Program-made: the position numbers and the translations under genes
Assembly: GCA_964540995.1 (NCBI GenBank)
Contig: CAZIOU010000007.1
Coordinates: 1 to 52,580, forward strand
Direction: 5' to 3'
Source: JAZDLR01 sp964540995
Lineage (GTDB): Bacteria; Patescibacteriota; Patescibacteriia; UBA1558; 2-01-FULL-52-15
Length of the DNA stretch: 52,580 nt
The notes under the pieces: model-generated
Seen by the model: only the letters and a program-made list of their open reading frames with translations
What the model was told of the DNA's origin: nothing
Database searches by the model: none
Shown here: in pieces, positions 26,303 to 34,736 of the stretch
Position numbering within the stretch: position 1 is the stretch's first letter
Layout: the number at the start of each line of letters is the position of its first letter

Positions 26303-26331
26303 ACCCTAACGAATAAGTTTGGTGCTGTCAA
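26303..26331 (-). promoter_or_regulatory. Promoter of the 25600-26250 gene
   Basis: TTGACA (26326-26331), 17-base spacer ending TATTCGT, TAGGGT (26303-26308). Close relative of the 25506 promoter, again joined to an upstream terminator T-tract. Confidence 0.7.
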
Positions 26332-26337
26332 AAAGAA

Positions 26338-26362
26338 GAGGCCGAATCGCAGATTCGGCCTC
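26338..26362 (-). terminator. Terminator of the 26369-26719 gene
   Basis: Perfect 11-bp stem GAGGCCGAATC with its complement, 3-base loop, then TTCTTTTT on the minus strand. It begins 7 bases after the stop codon. Confidence 0.85.
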
Positions 26363-26368
26363 AGCAGA

Positions 26369-26719
26369 CTAGCCCGTGAAGGGCAGCTCGGGGATGAGCT
26401 CGTAAGCGATCCCGGCCACCTTGGCCAGTTGCGCCGCGCGAGGTGCCTTGTGCCGCTCATGAAACGACCATTCGACGATCGGCTTGGCGTGACCGAAGAA
26501 AGCAGTCGCTCCTGTTGCCTTGGCGTGAAGATATAAGGCTTCGAAAAGATCATGTTCCCGATCACCAATCCACTGGTCCCAGGTTTGGCGCAAACGCGAA
26601 AACTCCTCGTCCTCCCGATGCTCTCGGACGTAGCGCAGCCAGGTCTCGGCTTGGACGAAGCGCTTCTCCGCCAAAGCCTGACGAAAATTGGCACTCTTCC
26701 AGTTTTGCGGTACTTGCAT
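26369..26719 (-). CDS. Small soluble orphan protein
   Basis: 116 residues from the ATG at 26719, which has SD AAGGAG 5 bases upstream; a GTG 6 bases earlier would sit inside the SD. It is helical, rich in Trp, Arg, His and Glu (FVQAETWLRYVREHREDEEF, TWDQWIGDREHDLFEALYL), with no signal or membrane segment. The helix-turn-helix spacing recalls TPR-type solenoids, but that is not firm. Coding GC is visibly higher than in the flanking hisS gene, a possible sign of separate origin. It is monocistronic. Confidence 0.72.
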   Translation of the reverse strand: MQVPQNWKSANFRQALAEKRFVQAETWLRYVREHREDEEFSRLRQTWDQWIGDREHDLFEALYLHAKATGATAFFGHAKPIVEWSFHERHKAPRAAQLAKVAGIAYELIPELPFTG

Positions 26720-26770
26720 AAACACTCCTTGTTGGGCGTAGTAAAGAACACTTCAGCGAAGTAATAGACG

Positions 26771-26799
26771 AATATAGCAACAAATTATCGCTTTGTCTA
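26771..26799 (-). promoter_or_regulatory. Promoter of the 26369-26719 gene
   Basis: TAGACA (26794-26799), 17-base spacer, TATATT (26771-26776) on the minus strand, just downstream of the hisS-side hairpin. Confidence 0.55.
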
Positions 26800-26804
26800 T
26801 AACC

Positions 26805-26833
26805 AAACAAGGAGGCCAGAGGCCTCCTTGTTT
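26805..26833 (-). terminator. Terminator after hisS
   Basis: Perfect 13-bp stem AAACAAGGAGGCC with its complement and a 3-base loop. The T-tract is short (GTTTGG), so it may be a moderate terminator or a boundary hairpin. Confidence 0.65.
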
Positions 26834-26862
26834 AAAGTTTTGACTTTTCAATTTTGACTTAC

Positions 26863-28182
26863 TTAGTCCTCAACTCTCCCATTCTTCACTTCCGAGCGTA
26901 ACAACTTAGCCATGTAATCTTGAATTTTCTTGAAATCGACTACTTCTTGATTGCCACTTTCCATATCGCGGATCAAAACCGTATCATCGACCATTTCTTT
27001 CTGACCGATGATCAATGAATATTTCACCTGCAACTTATTGGCTTGCTCCAGCTGATCTTTGAGGCTGGCTTTGGAGAACGATTCAGCTACGGTGTAACCT
27101 TTGGCCAGAAGCGTCTCGTATAAGGAGAGACATTTCTTGCGTGCTTCCAGACCCAATTGAGCCAAATACAGTTGTGGTGCTGCTACTGGTGTGACAGCGA
27201 TATCATTACTCTTGAGACGCGCGATAGCACGTTCGATACCACAAGCGAAACCTACGGCTGGCGTCGGACGTCCACCGAGCTGTTGTACCAAACCGTCATA
27301 ACGGCCTCCTCCACCGAGCGCATCTTGCTGACCGTCTTTGCCAACTTCAAATAGTTCCCAAGCAGTCTTGCTGTAATAATCCAATCCCCGGACAATCTTG
27401 GAATTCAGATTGTAGTTCACTTCCAATTCATCGAGATATTCCAATACTTGCACGAAGTGATCTTTGCACTCCTGACACAAGTGATCAATGATCTGCGGCG
27501 CATCTACCAGCGCTTCCTGACAGCCCTTCTCTTTGCAGTCCAACACGCGCAGAGGATTCTTGGTCATACGCACCTGACAATCTTCACACAATGACTTCTT
27601 CACGCCTTTGAGATAGGTCGCCAGAGCTTTGATATAGCCCGGTCGACAATTGGGACAACCAACACTATTGATATCGACTTGAATCGGTAGACCTAATTCA
27701 GCGAAAAATTTATAAGAAATATGAATCAACTGCGCATCCATGACTGGATTCTGATCGCCAACAGTCTCGAAGCCAAATTGCCAGAACTGACGCTGACGAC
27801 CCGCTTGCGGACGATCATGACGGAACATAGGACTGAAGTAGAACATCTTGACTGGTTGTGTCTGATTGAACATTCCGTGCTCAATATAGGAGCGAACAAC
27901 CCCAGCAGTGCCCTCTGGTCGCAAGGCGATCTTCTCATTACCTTGATCGACGAAAGCATACATTTCTTTGCTGACAATATCAGTATCGGTACCGACTGAA
28001 CGAGTAAATAAGCTGGCCGGCTCCAAGATCGGCGTCTCGATACGATTGAATCCGTAGTTACGGGCAAATAATTGCACCCGTTGCATTATAAAATCCCAAT
28101 AACGTTGATCATTGGGTAAGATATCTTTCATTCCACGCAACAGTGCGTAAGCTTCTTTCTTGGTTGTTCCTTTTTTGGGCAT
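26863..28182 (-). CDS. hisS: Histidine--tRNA ligase
   Basis: 439 residues, full length. Class II synthetase that charges tRNA-His. Motif 2 region around ALRPEGTAGVVRSY, then FRHDRPQAGRQRQFWQFG, the HisA motif GLDYYSKTAWE, and motif 3 GGGRYDGLVQQLGG with GFACGIERAI. A short Cys-rich insert (CPNCRPGY ... CEDCQVR ... CQECKDHF) is present in the middle, likely zinc-binding, as in some bacterial HisRS. The C-terminal anticodon-binding domain (about 330-425) is intact. No SD at the ATG. Confidence 0.97.
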   Translation of the reverse strand: MPKKGTTKKEAYALLRGMKDILPNDQRYWDFIMQRVQLFARNYGFNRIETPILEPASLFTRSVGTDTDIVSKEMYAFVDQGNEKIALRPEGTAGVVRSYIEHGMFNQTQPVKMFYFSPMFRHDRPQAGRQRQFWQFGFETVGDQNPVMDAQLIHISYKFFAELGLPIQVDINSVGCPNCRPGYIKALATYLKGVKKSLCEDCQVRMTKNPLRVLDCKEKGCQEALVDAPQIIDHLCQECKDHFVQVLEYLDELEVNYNLNSKIVRGLDYYSKTAWELFEVGKDGQQDALGGGGRYDGLVQQLGGRPTPAVGFACGIERAIARLKSNDIAVTPVAAPQLYLAQLGLEARKKCLSLYETLLAKGYTVAESFSKASLKDQLEQANKLQVKYSLIIGQKEMVDDTVLIRDMESGNQEVVDFKKIQDYMAKLLRSEVKNGRVED

Positions 28183-28272
28183 AAAGTTAATAGATTATCT
28201 GATCAATTGAATACTAGCCGATTTTCTCTTTCTTCAATTAGTCGAGTATTCAATTTTCTATGATTCAATTAT

Positions 28273-28869
28273 TTAATATTTGGGTGCGACGAAGAAACTA
28301 AATTTATCCAACGGCCAGCCTCGTAGCCAGACGCGACCGATAACAAACTTCTTATCTACCGGACCGAAAATTCTCGAATCAAGACTATTGGATCGATTGT
28401 CTCCCATGAGATAGTACTGATCAGCTGGGATTGTTAATGGCTCGAGGTTGCTATCACCGAGTCGTAACTCATCGACATAGGGTTCGGTTAACTCTTGGTT
28501 ATTGATCCGAATTTTACCTCGTTGAATAGTGATGGTGTCTCCCGGCAATGCGATAACTCGTTTGATATAGAACTGACGTGGATCACGCGGATAACGGAAG
28601 ACTACTACCTCTCCCCGCTTAGGTTCTTGAAACCGAAAGGTAATCTCATCAACCAGCAAATACTCATTGCTGTTGAATGTCGGCTCCATCGAAGCTCCTT
28701 CGACATAGAACGGTTGGATCAAGAAGTAGCGAATCGGCAAGATGATGGCCATCGAGATCAAAACCACTTTGATAGTTTCGAAAACTAAACCAAGGAAACT
28801 ACCAGCGATCTTCAGAGCGCCGCGTTCAGCTTCATGAGCAGGATCATTTTTGTCAGAAAAAATGGGCAT
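28273..28869 (-). CDS. lepB: Signal peptidase I
   Basis: 198 residues from the ATG at 28869. The longer reading to 28929 would begin inside the promoter. One membrane helix (about 20-42), then box B with catalytic Ser in GASMEPTFNSNEYLLVDE (about residue 60), box D with catalytic Lys in YIKRVIALPGDT (about 103) and box E LMGDNRSNSLDSR. It removes signal peptides from Sec and Tat substrates, fitting the many exported proteins here. It is divergent from the LCP gene. The leader is about 24 bases without an SD. Confidence 0.95.
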   Translation of the reverse strand: MPIFSDKNDPAHEAERGALKIAGSFLGLVFETIKVVLISMAIILPIRYFLIQPFYVEGASMEPTFNSNEYLLVDEITFRFQEPKRGEVVVFRYPRDPRQFYIKRVIALPGDTITIQRGKIRINNQELTEPYVDELRLGDSNLEPLTIPADQYYLMGDNRSNSLDSRIFGPVDKKFVIGRVWLRGWPLDKFSFFVAPKY

Positions 28870-28900
28870 TTTTGTTATATTTTTAACAATTTGTAGCCGA

Positions 28901-28929
28901 AGTATACCAGCTTCAAATTGGCTTGGCAA
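28901..28929 (-). promoter_or_regulatory. Promoter of lepB
   Basis: TTGCCA (28924-28929), 17-base spacer, TATACT (28901-28906) on the minus strand. It fixes the lepB start at 28869. Confidence 0.65.
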
Positions 28930-28989
28930 CTATTGTTAACGAGCAAAAAACATAACACTAACCTTCTACCACTTGATTCTTCGACAGAA

Positions 28990-29018
28990 TTGACGTAGTG
29001 TCAACCTTTCCGTATAAT
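28990..29018 (+). promoter_or_regulatory. Promoter of the LCP-family gene
   Basis: TTGACG (28990-28995), 17-base spacer, TATAAT (29013-29018). The ATG at 29034 follows 15 bases later. It is divergent from the lepB promoter, about 60 bases away. Confidence 0.7.
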
Positions 29019-29033
29019 GCAATTACTTTTTGT

Positions 29034-30530
29034 ATGAGCGAATTTCAATCATCGCCTCTCTCTTCACATCAATCACCCTCACAGCCTCGGGCAGGCAGAT
29101 CTAGAACAAAATTCTTCTCTTGCCTGTTTATTTTGCTTGTCGTCGTCATCTGGATTGCGACGGCCGTTATTAATTTGGGCACCAAGAACTTTATTGCCGG
29201 TATTGGCAATGGTTTCTTCGTTCGTCAGATCGGTCATATTCTCAATCCGGCCGCTAACCAGCTGCACGGAGAAAGTAATGATCGCATCAATTTCCTCCTC
29301 CTTGGCATGGGCGGTCCAGGGCACGATGGTCCCTACTTATCGGATACTATCATTTTGGCTAGCTTCAAACCGAGCACCAAACAAGTAGCCGTCATCTCCA
29401 TCCCTCGTGATCTGATCGTACCTTTCGGTGATGGTACCTATCGTAAGGTAAATAGTGTCTACGCGCTCACCCGTGAGAAGGGTAATGATTATGCTTTTGC
29501 CCAGATCAAGAAAATATTTGGCAACACCTTCGGTGTCGACATAGACTATCTGGCCACTATTGATTTCCAAGGCTTCGTCGACATCATTGATAGTGTCGGT
29601 GGCGTGACCGTGACCGTTGACAAGGCCTTCACCGACAATCAATTCCCCACCAGTGATTACAAAGTACAAGCCATTTCCTTCCAAACTGGTAAACAGAAAA
29701 TGGACGGTCTCACAGCCTTACGCTTCGCGCGTTCACGTCATGGTAACAATGGTGAAGGTTCGGACTTTGCCCGTTCACGTCGGCAACAGAAAATCCTCCT
29801 AGCGCTCAAAGATAAAATTAGCTCTTTCAATACTCTGATCAATCCCGTGAAAATAACCACACTCTTCAATATTCTGACGCAATATACCAGTACCGATATG
29901 GAGCCGTGGGAAGCAGTGAAGATTGCTCAGCTAGCCAAAGACATTCATAACGAAGATATTGCCCATGTGGTCTTGGATGATGGTCCTGGTAACTATCTTA
30001 TCGGCGGCATATCCGCTATTGATGGTGCTTACATTCTCCAACCCAAGACCGGTAGCTATGCTGAATTGCAAAGCATGATGGCTTCTATCTTCGGCCGACC
30101 ACGAGTAGAGAAAGAGCAAGCCGTTATCTTATTGCAGAATGGCACGCCCGTTCCTGGGCTAGCACAGCTCAAAGTTAATGAACTCGGCAAACAAGGGGTA
30201 GCCGTTGCGCGCTATGGTAATGCCAATAAATCCACCTACGTCACCACCCAACTGTATGACTATACCAATGGCGCCAAACCGCTGACCCGCGAAGCACTAG
30301 AAAAATATTTCCAAGTAACAGCCAGTACCAATCCGCCTATTGAATTCACCAACTTCACGGTGGCCAAACAATGGAACATGGTAGATGATAAAGGCCAGAT
30401 TCAACCGCCTGATTTCCTCGTCATCGTCGGTGCCAATGCTGTCGGTACTGATGCAGCAGTCACTCCCAATGAAATTATCAAGACTGTGGTACCAACGACG
30501 ACGGTTGATACAGTGTATGGTGAGAACTAG
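29034..30530 (+). CDS. LytR-CpsA-Psr (LCP) family protein
   Basis: 498 residues. The start at 29034 is chosen because an upstream ATG at 28998 lies between the -35 and -10 boxes. A cytoplasmic Ser/Pro-rich start and one membrane helix (about 25-47) precede the LCP domain (about 75-260), with DRINFLLLGMGGPG, SDTIILASF, ISIPRDL and the Arg-rich ALRFARSRHG. A LytR C-terminal domain follows (about 350-440). LCP enzymes transfer lipid-linked glycopolymers to the cell wall or to surface proteins. No SD; the leader is about 8 bases. The stop TAG abuts the inverted repeat that begins the next unit. Confidence 0.93.
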   Translation: MSEFQSSPLSSHQSPSQPRAGRSRTKFFSCLFILLVVVIWIATAVINLGTKNFIAGIGNGFFVRQIGHILNPAANQLHGESNDRINFLLLGMGGPGHDGPYLSDTIILASFKPSTKQVAVISIPRDLIVPFGDGTYRKVNSVYALTREKGNDYAFAQIKKIFGNTFGVDIDYLATIDFQGFVDIIDSVGGVTVTVDKAFTDNQFPTSDYKVQAISFQTGKQKMDGLTALRFARSRHGNNGEGSDFARSRRQQKILLALKDKISSFNTLINPVKITTLFNILTQYTSTDMEPWEAVKIAQLAKDIHNEDIAHVVLDDGPGNYLIGGISAIDGAYILQPKTGSYAELQSMMASIFGRPRVEKEQAVILLQNGTPVPGLAQLKVNELGKQGVAVARYGNANKSTYVTTQLYDYTNGAKPLTREALEKYFQVTASTNPPIEFTNFTVAKQWNMVDDKGQIQPPDFLVIVGANAVGTDAAVTPNEIIKTVVPTTTVDTVYGEN

Positions 30531-30568
30531 AAATTGGAAAACTGGAAATTGAGAAACTCGGGACTGAA
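30529..30568 (+). repeat. Left inverted repeat beside the four-helix-bundle gene
   Basis: About 40 bases (AGAAATTGGAAA... GAGAAACTCGGGA) that match the reverse complement of 31132-31171 with a few gaps. It starts at the LCP stop codon. Confidence 0.6.
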
Positions 30569-30694
30569 GACGAAAATACAGAGGACTTGGAACTAATACG
30601 AGGGTCAGGAAATTAGAAGTTCAGAAACAAGAAACCAAAGATTGAAACTGCGAACTAGATAGGGAATTTGCAATTAATAAAACTAAAAAACAGG

Positions 30695-30722
30695 GTTGTT
30701 ATCATGATTAATAACAACTTTT
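30695..30722 (+). terminator. Hairpin with T-tract directly before the four-helix-bundle start codon
   Basis: GTTGTTAT and ATAACAAC pair over an 8-base loop, followed by TTTT and then ATG. It can end the LCP transcript or control entry into the next gene. Confidence 0.55.
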
Positions 30723-31136
30723 ATGTATTATCAAAAAATTGGCTTCGAAGATCTTCGAGTATGGCAACTTTCAAGCGCTCTAATCAAGGAGGTTTATCAA
30801 CTATCAAAAGGGTTTCCAAATGAAGAATTGTATGGTATAACCAGTCAGCTCCGCAGATCGATCATTTCTGTCGCTGCCAATATTGCCGAGGGTTACGAGC
30901 GTTATCATTTTAAAGATAAAATCAAATTCTACTATCAGGCCAGGGGGTCACTTGCTGAATCCAAGAGCCATATCCTGATCGCTAGAAATTTGGAGTACGT
31001 TACGGAAACACAAATTGATAGTATAATAAGTGAGATAGAAACCATTCATAAACTTCTCAACAGTCTTATCCGCAGCCAACAGAATCAAAGCTCCTCGGCC
31101 AGTGGCCGATCCCAATATCCAATTTCCAGTTCCTAA
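30723..31136 (+). CDS. Four-helix-bundle protein (23S rRNA intervening-sequence type)
   Basis: 137 residues. FEDLRVWQLSSALIKEVYQL, FPNEELYGITSQLRRSIISV, ANIAEGYERYHFKDKI and YQARGSLAESKSHILIA are the typical helices of the S23/four-helix-bundle family first known from proteins encoded in 23S rRNA intervening sequences and related to the Avd protein of diversity-generating retroelements. No reverse transcriptase is near, so I do not infer a retroelement. The last 15 residues are low complexity and run into the right inverted repeat, suggesting the natural C-terminus was altered. There is no SD; the ATG follows the T-tract of a hairpin. The role in cells is unknown. Confidence 0.85.
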   Translation: MYYQKIGFEDLRVWQLSSALIKEVYQLSKGFPNEELYGITSQLRRSIISVAANIAEGYERYHFKDKIKFYYQARGSLAESKSHILIARNLEYVTETQIDSIISEIETIHKLLNSLIRSQQNQSSSASGRSQYPISSS

Positions 31137-31171
31137 TTCCCGGTTTCTCTTCCTACTAGTTTCCAATTTCT
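31132..31171 (-). repeat. Right inverted repeat beside the four-helix-bundle gene
   Basis: Reverse-complement partner of 30529-30568. It contains repeated CCAATTT/CTAATTCC blocks, and more of these lie on both sides. It ends 14 bases before the der start. Confidence 0.6.
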
Positions 31172-31184
31172 AATTCCAAGTTTC

Positions 31185-32510
31185 ATGCCTATCAAACTCC
31201 CCTCAGTAATCATCATCGGCCGTGCTAATGTCGGCAAATCAACGCTCTTCAATCGCCTTACCTCCAGTCGTACAGCGATGGTTTCGGATATTGCTGGTAC
31301 TACTCGTGATCGTAAGCAAGCTCGTGTCGCCTGGTCCGGCAAAGAATTCCATCTGATTGATACTGGCGGTCTCGATGTCGATGCTGAAGATCCAATCGAG
31401 CGTAAAATTGCCGAACAAGCGATCAAAGGTTTGCAATCCTCTGACCTGGCCTTATTGGTGGTTGATGCCAAGACAGGTATCACTGGTACTGACTTAACCA
31501 TTGCCAGCTTACTTCGTCGCCTGAAGAAACAAGTTATCGTCGTTGCCAATAAAGCCGACACCATGCGTGTACGCCAGCAAGCGTCCGAATTCTATCGTCT
31601 CGGCTTGGGTGAACCGCAACCCTTATCGGCTGCCAATGGCGCTGGTACCGGAGACTTATTGGATCTGATTGCCCAGAAAGTCAAAGTCGGTGTGGCCGAA
31701 GATCATCCTACCATTCGCGTCGCTATCATTGGTAAGCCTAATGTCGGTAAATCTTCATTGATCAATGCCCTCGTCTCTGATGATCGTGTCATCGTCTCCG
31801 ACCAACCGCACACTACTCGTGACAGTCAGGATATTGAGCTCAATTATCACGGTCAATCGATCACCTTGGTCGACACCGCTGGTATCACCCGCTCACATCA
31901 TAAGCAGGATGCCCTGAAGAAAATGAGTATGGAGCAGTCCTTCGCTAGTATCCGCAATGCCGACGTCGTCATTCTCATGACTGAAGCCGATAAACCACTG
32001 ACCTACCAAGACAAGAGCTTGGGTGACGAGATCGATCATAGCTCGGCCAGCGTCATTCTGGTGGGTAACAAATGGGATCTGGTAGCGGACAAAAATACTC
32101 TGGTTCAGAAACGCATCACCGAAGTCTATCGTCACTATTTCCCTTGGCTCGCCTGGGCACCATTGATTCTATTATCGGCTAGTCAGAAAACTAAGAAGAC
32201 TCAGCTGCTCAATGCCATTATCGAAGTCTATGCCGAACGTACTCGCTACGTTGATGACAATGCTTGTGACAAATTCCTCAAACAGATGCTCAAACGTCAC
32301 ATGCCCACCAAAGGTGCTGGTACCAAGCATCCCTATATCTATCACTTCATCCAGGTCGCTACCGCTCCTCCCACTTTTGAAATCAAGCTCAAATATAAGA
32401 CCGATCTACATTCGTCCTATTTGAAATTCTTGGAGAAAGGGTTGCGACTCAAATTTGGTTTCAGCGGTACTCCGATCAAGATGTATGTGACGAAAACAAG
32501 TAACGTTTAA
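31185..32510 (+). CDS. der: Ribosome biogenesis GTPase Der (EngA)
   Basis: 441 residues. Two tandem GTPase domains: first GRANVGKSTLFNRL (G1, about residue 10), DTGG, NKAD; second GKPNVGKSSLINAL (about 183), DTAG and NKWD. The C-terminal KH-like domain (about 350-438) ends FSGTPIKMYV, as in the family. Der assembles the large ribosomal subunit. No SD; the leader is within the repeat region, so its promoter is not clear. Confidence 0.97.
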   Translation: MPIKLPSVIIIGRANVGKSTLFNRLTSSRTAMVSDIAGTTRDRKQARVAWSGKEFHLIDTGGLDVDAEDPIERKIAEQAIKGLQSSDLALLVVDAKTGITGTDLTIASLLRRLKKQVIVVANKADTMRVRQQASEFYRLGLGEPQPLSAANGAGTGDLLDLIAQKVKVGVAEDHPTIRVAIIGKPNVGKSSLINALVSDDRVIVSDQPHTTRDSQDIELNYHGQSITLVDTAGITRSHHKQDALKKMSMEQSFASIRNADVVILMTEADKPLTYQDKSLGDEIDHSSASVILVGNKWDLVADKNTLVQKRITEVYRHYFPWLAWAPLILLSASQKTKKTQLLNAIIEVYAERTRYVDDNACDKFLKQMLKRHMPTKGAGTKHPYIYHFIQVATAPPTFEIKLKYKTDLHSSYLKFLEKGLRLKFGFSGTPIKMYVTKTSNV

Positions 32511-32642
32511 GTAATTAGTAATTCGTAAGACGTAATACGTAATTCGTAAAATATAATAAGTAACAGGTAACTCGGTACTTGCTACTCGGTACTCGGAAGA
32601 CCTCAAATCTTCCGCGAGCACCGAGCACCCAGCACCCAACAT
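32511..32642. repeat. Short-period degenerate repeats between der and pth
   Basis: TAATTCGTAA/ACGTAATACG units, then ACTCGGTACT units, and a hairpin around GGAAGACCTCAAATCTTCC, followed by AGCACC repeats. It has no coding signal. It resembles the repeat-rich spacers on both sides of the four-helix-bundle gene in style, not in sequence. Confidence 0.5.
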
Positions 32643-33197
32643 ATGTTCCTCCTCATCGGCCTTGGTAATCCAGGCAAACAATATAGCACCACCCGTCATA
32701 ACTTGGGCTTCATGGTCACTGATCGTCTGGCCGAGCGTCTCGATACTGACTGGGAAGATAACAGCAAGTTAGCCGCTCGCTTGGCTTTCGCTGAACATGG
32801 CGGTCAGAAAGTAATCCTCTGCCAACCGCAAACCTTCATGAATGAATCCGGTATCGCCGCCAAAGCAGTAGCCAAATTTTACAAAATACCGATCAAAAAT
32901 ATCATCGTTGTCTATGATGATATTGCGCTGGAGCTGGGACGCATCAAGACAGCGATCAATTTCTCCAGCGGTGGTCACAATGGTATCAAATCCTTAGTCC
33001 AGCACCTGGGTTCACCTGATTTCATCCGTGTTCGCCTCGGTATCGGTCCGCAGAAAGGTGTGGCCGAGAAATTTGTCTTAGACCGCTTCTCTGTCAGTGA
33101 AAGCAAGAAGCTGGACGAGATCATAGATCGAGCCAGCGACTGTCTCACGACGACAATAACCGACGGTGTCGCCAAAGCAGCTTCTCAATATAACTAA
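32643..33197 (+). CDS. pth: Peptidyl-tRNA hydrolase
   Basis: 184 residues, full length. Catalytic His19 in TTRHNLGF, GLGNPGKQY at the N-terminus, NESG and the Asp in VVYDDIALELG (about 93), then SGGHNGIKSL. It frees tRNA from prematurely released peptides. It is in line with der but separated by a 132-base repeat region. No SD precedes the ATG. Confidence 0.96.
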   Translation: MFLLIGLGNPGKQYSTTRHNLGFMVTDRLAERLDTDWEDNSKLAARLAFAEHGGQKVILCQPQTFMNESGIAAKAVAKFYKIPIKNIIVVYDDIALELGRIKTAINFSSGGHNGIKSLVQHLGSPDFIRVRLGIGPQKGVAEKFVLDRFSVSESKKLDEIIDRASDCLTTTITDGVAKAASQYN

Positions 33198-33228
33198 CCA
33201 AAAACAGCCAGTGGCTGTTTTTGGTTAG
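33194..33228. terminator. Bidirectional terminator between pth and the 33248 gene
   Basis: Perfect inverted repeat with 17-base arms (CTAACCAAAAACAGCCA) about a single central base, giving A/T tracts on both strands. It overlaps the pth stop codon and ends both convergent transcripts. Confidence 0.85.
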
Positions 33229-33247
33229 AATACAATTTCAACTTGAC

Positions 33248-34558
33248 CTAATTAAATCCCTTAAACTCTTTGGGGAATTCTAAATCTGCACTGCTCGTAG
33301 CTTCGCTTGGGGTACTGGTGCTAAGATTTAATCCGCCCAGCGCATTGGTCATAAATTCGGACATTATCTCTTCAAACGTCTTGGATGATGTTGGCGTCTC
33401 GACGACTATTGGCTGATTATAATTCTTGAAATACAGCGTAGTAGTGACATTCGTTGCCGTATCTGCTTTCGAGGCGTCCTTCACACTAGTCACCGTTAGG
33501 ACTTTGTAGGGCAAAAAATCCTTCTTACTAATCCAAATCTCATTGTTAGACAGGTCAACTGCAGCCAGGGCCTCATCTAGTGATTTTGATTCCTCGGCCG
33601 TAAATTCTTTGGTGTCAACTATTTTCTTAACAGTTAGCAGCCACTGTTTCATCGCTACCTTATCAAGGGCAATCTTATAATGAAACATATCACTACCCTC
33701 GATCTTCTCTCCCGCCAACGTGGCGACAAACGTGAAAAGCTTGGCCTTGGCCGTAGCATCCTTAATCTGCTGAATTTGCTCCGCAGTCAGACCATTCTGA
33801 GGCACTTGATCATTCAACGACGGGGCAAATTCTTTCTGCATGGCCGCCAGATCAATCTTGATCCATTGATTGGTCAGGAAGTTAAGATTGAACATCCCAA
33901 AGTTGGGTAATGTGGTCAACTTAATATAGGCTATCTTAGCTATATACCGAGATTCAAAGCCAAACAAGGTTGATCCGGCTGCCCCCAAGGGAGTCTCAAC
34001 ATCAGATGATAATGAAGCGCTGAATTGACTATTAGAGTTATCAGTATCGACTATACTACCTTTACCCTCGAAGGACGCCAGCATCGTTATTATCTTGGGC
34101 AAGGCTGGAGTTGATGATGATTCTGTCAAACTATCTAGACCGGCTAAGCCCTCACTCGGGACTTCAGCTTTGATCTCACCTCGATATTCGGCTGTCTTAA
34201 CAGTTGCTAGTTGCTGACTCATTTTATTCAGTACTGTTTCTGGACTGGGGAACAGATACATATAGCCGGCAAACGCTGCACCAGCCACGATCAAACCGCT
34301 GATTACAAAAACCGCTATAAGAATTATTTTATTACGCGGTGTTTTTTCTTTTAGCGGTTGGGTTACTGATGTGTTTGTGGTTGGTTGAACAGTATCAGTG
34401 ACAATACTGCTAGCCGGCGTCGCATCCACAGCCTGGAAAGCTACTTCGACATCGGCTGACTGCCATCCTTGAGCTGATAGTGCCTTGGTAATCTCTGCCT
34501 TATCGACTCCTTGCTGCTTACATTGCTTAATATAGTCAAGCAATTGCTGGTTCACCAT
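33248..34558 (-). CDS. Anchored lipoprotein-like protein, unknown function
   Basis: 436 residues. A small helical N-terminal domain (about 1-45, VDKAEITKALSAQGWQSADV) of the kind often found on patescibacterial membrane proteins, a Thr-rich linker, one membrane helix (about 78-103), then an extracellular domain of about 330 residues. The latter alternates strands with phrases such as LNKMSQQLATVKTAEYRGEI, NQWIKIDL and WISKKDFLPYKVLTV, which recall the LolA/LppX-LprG lipid-carrier fold. That is a fold guess from pattern only. It is monocistronic. No SD. Confidence 0.7.
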   Translation of the reverse strand: MVNQQLLDYIKQCKQQGVDKAEITKALSAQGWQSADVEVAFQAVDATPASSIVTDTVQPTTNTSVTQPLKEKTPRNKIILIAVFVISGLIVAGAAFAGYMYLFPSPETVLNKMSQQLATVKTAEYRGEIKAEVPSEGLAGLDSLTESSSTPALPKIITMLASFEGKGSIVDTDNSNSQFSASLSSDVETPLGAAGSTLFGFESRYIAKIAYIKLTTLPNFGMFNLNFLTNQWIKIDLAAMQKEFAPSLNDQVPQNGLTAEQIQQIKDATAKAKLFTFVATLAGEKIEGSDMFHYKIALDKVAMKQWLLTVKKIVDTKEFTAEESKSLDEALAAVDLSNNEIWISKKDFLPYKVLTVTSVKDASKADTATNVTTTLYFKNYNQPIVVETPTSSKTFEEIMSEFMTNALGGLNLSTSTPSEATSSADLEFPKEFKGFN

Positions 34559-34685
34559 ATGAGTAGTTAATTAGTAATTGAATTCTACGCCTTACAGTAT
34601 ACTACGTTCTGCTGTATTTTACATGTCACTTGAGTTACCAGTCATAGCTTTCTAAAGAGTATCCGCTAGGGCTGCATTCAAAAAG

Positions 34686-34713
34686 AGGCCCTCAACGTTT
34701 CCGTCGAGGGCCT
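34686..34713 (-). terminator. Terminator of the three-gene small-protein operon
   Basis: 8-bp stem AGGCCCTC/GAGGGCCT, 12-base loop, then CTTTTTG on the minus strand. It follows the 34737 gene stop. Confidence 0.8.
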
Positions 34714-34736
34714 TTATTTAACGGCAATCATCCAAC

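Noticed and set aside
26251..26751. 383-residue reading of the 25600 gene
   Set aside because: It runs through a terminator, a promoter and the whole 26369 gene. The ATG at 26250 has a perfect SD.
28998..29033. Longer LCP protein start at 28998
   Set aside because: It lies between the -35 and -10 boxes, upstream of any likely transcript start.
30723..31136. Diversity-generating retroelement around the Avd-like four-helix-bundle gene
   Set aside because: No reverse transcriptase and no template/variable repeat pair is near.
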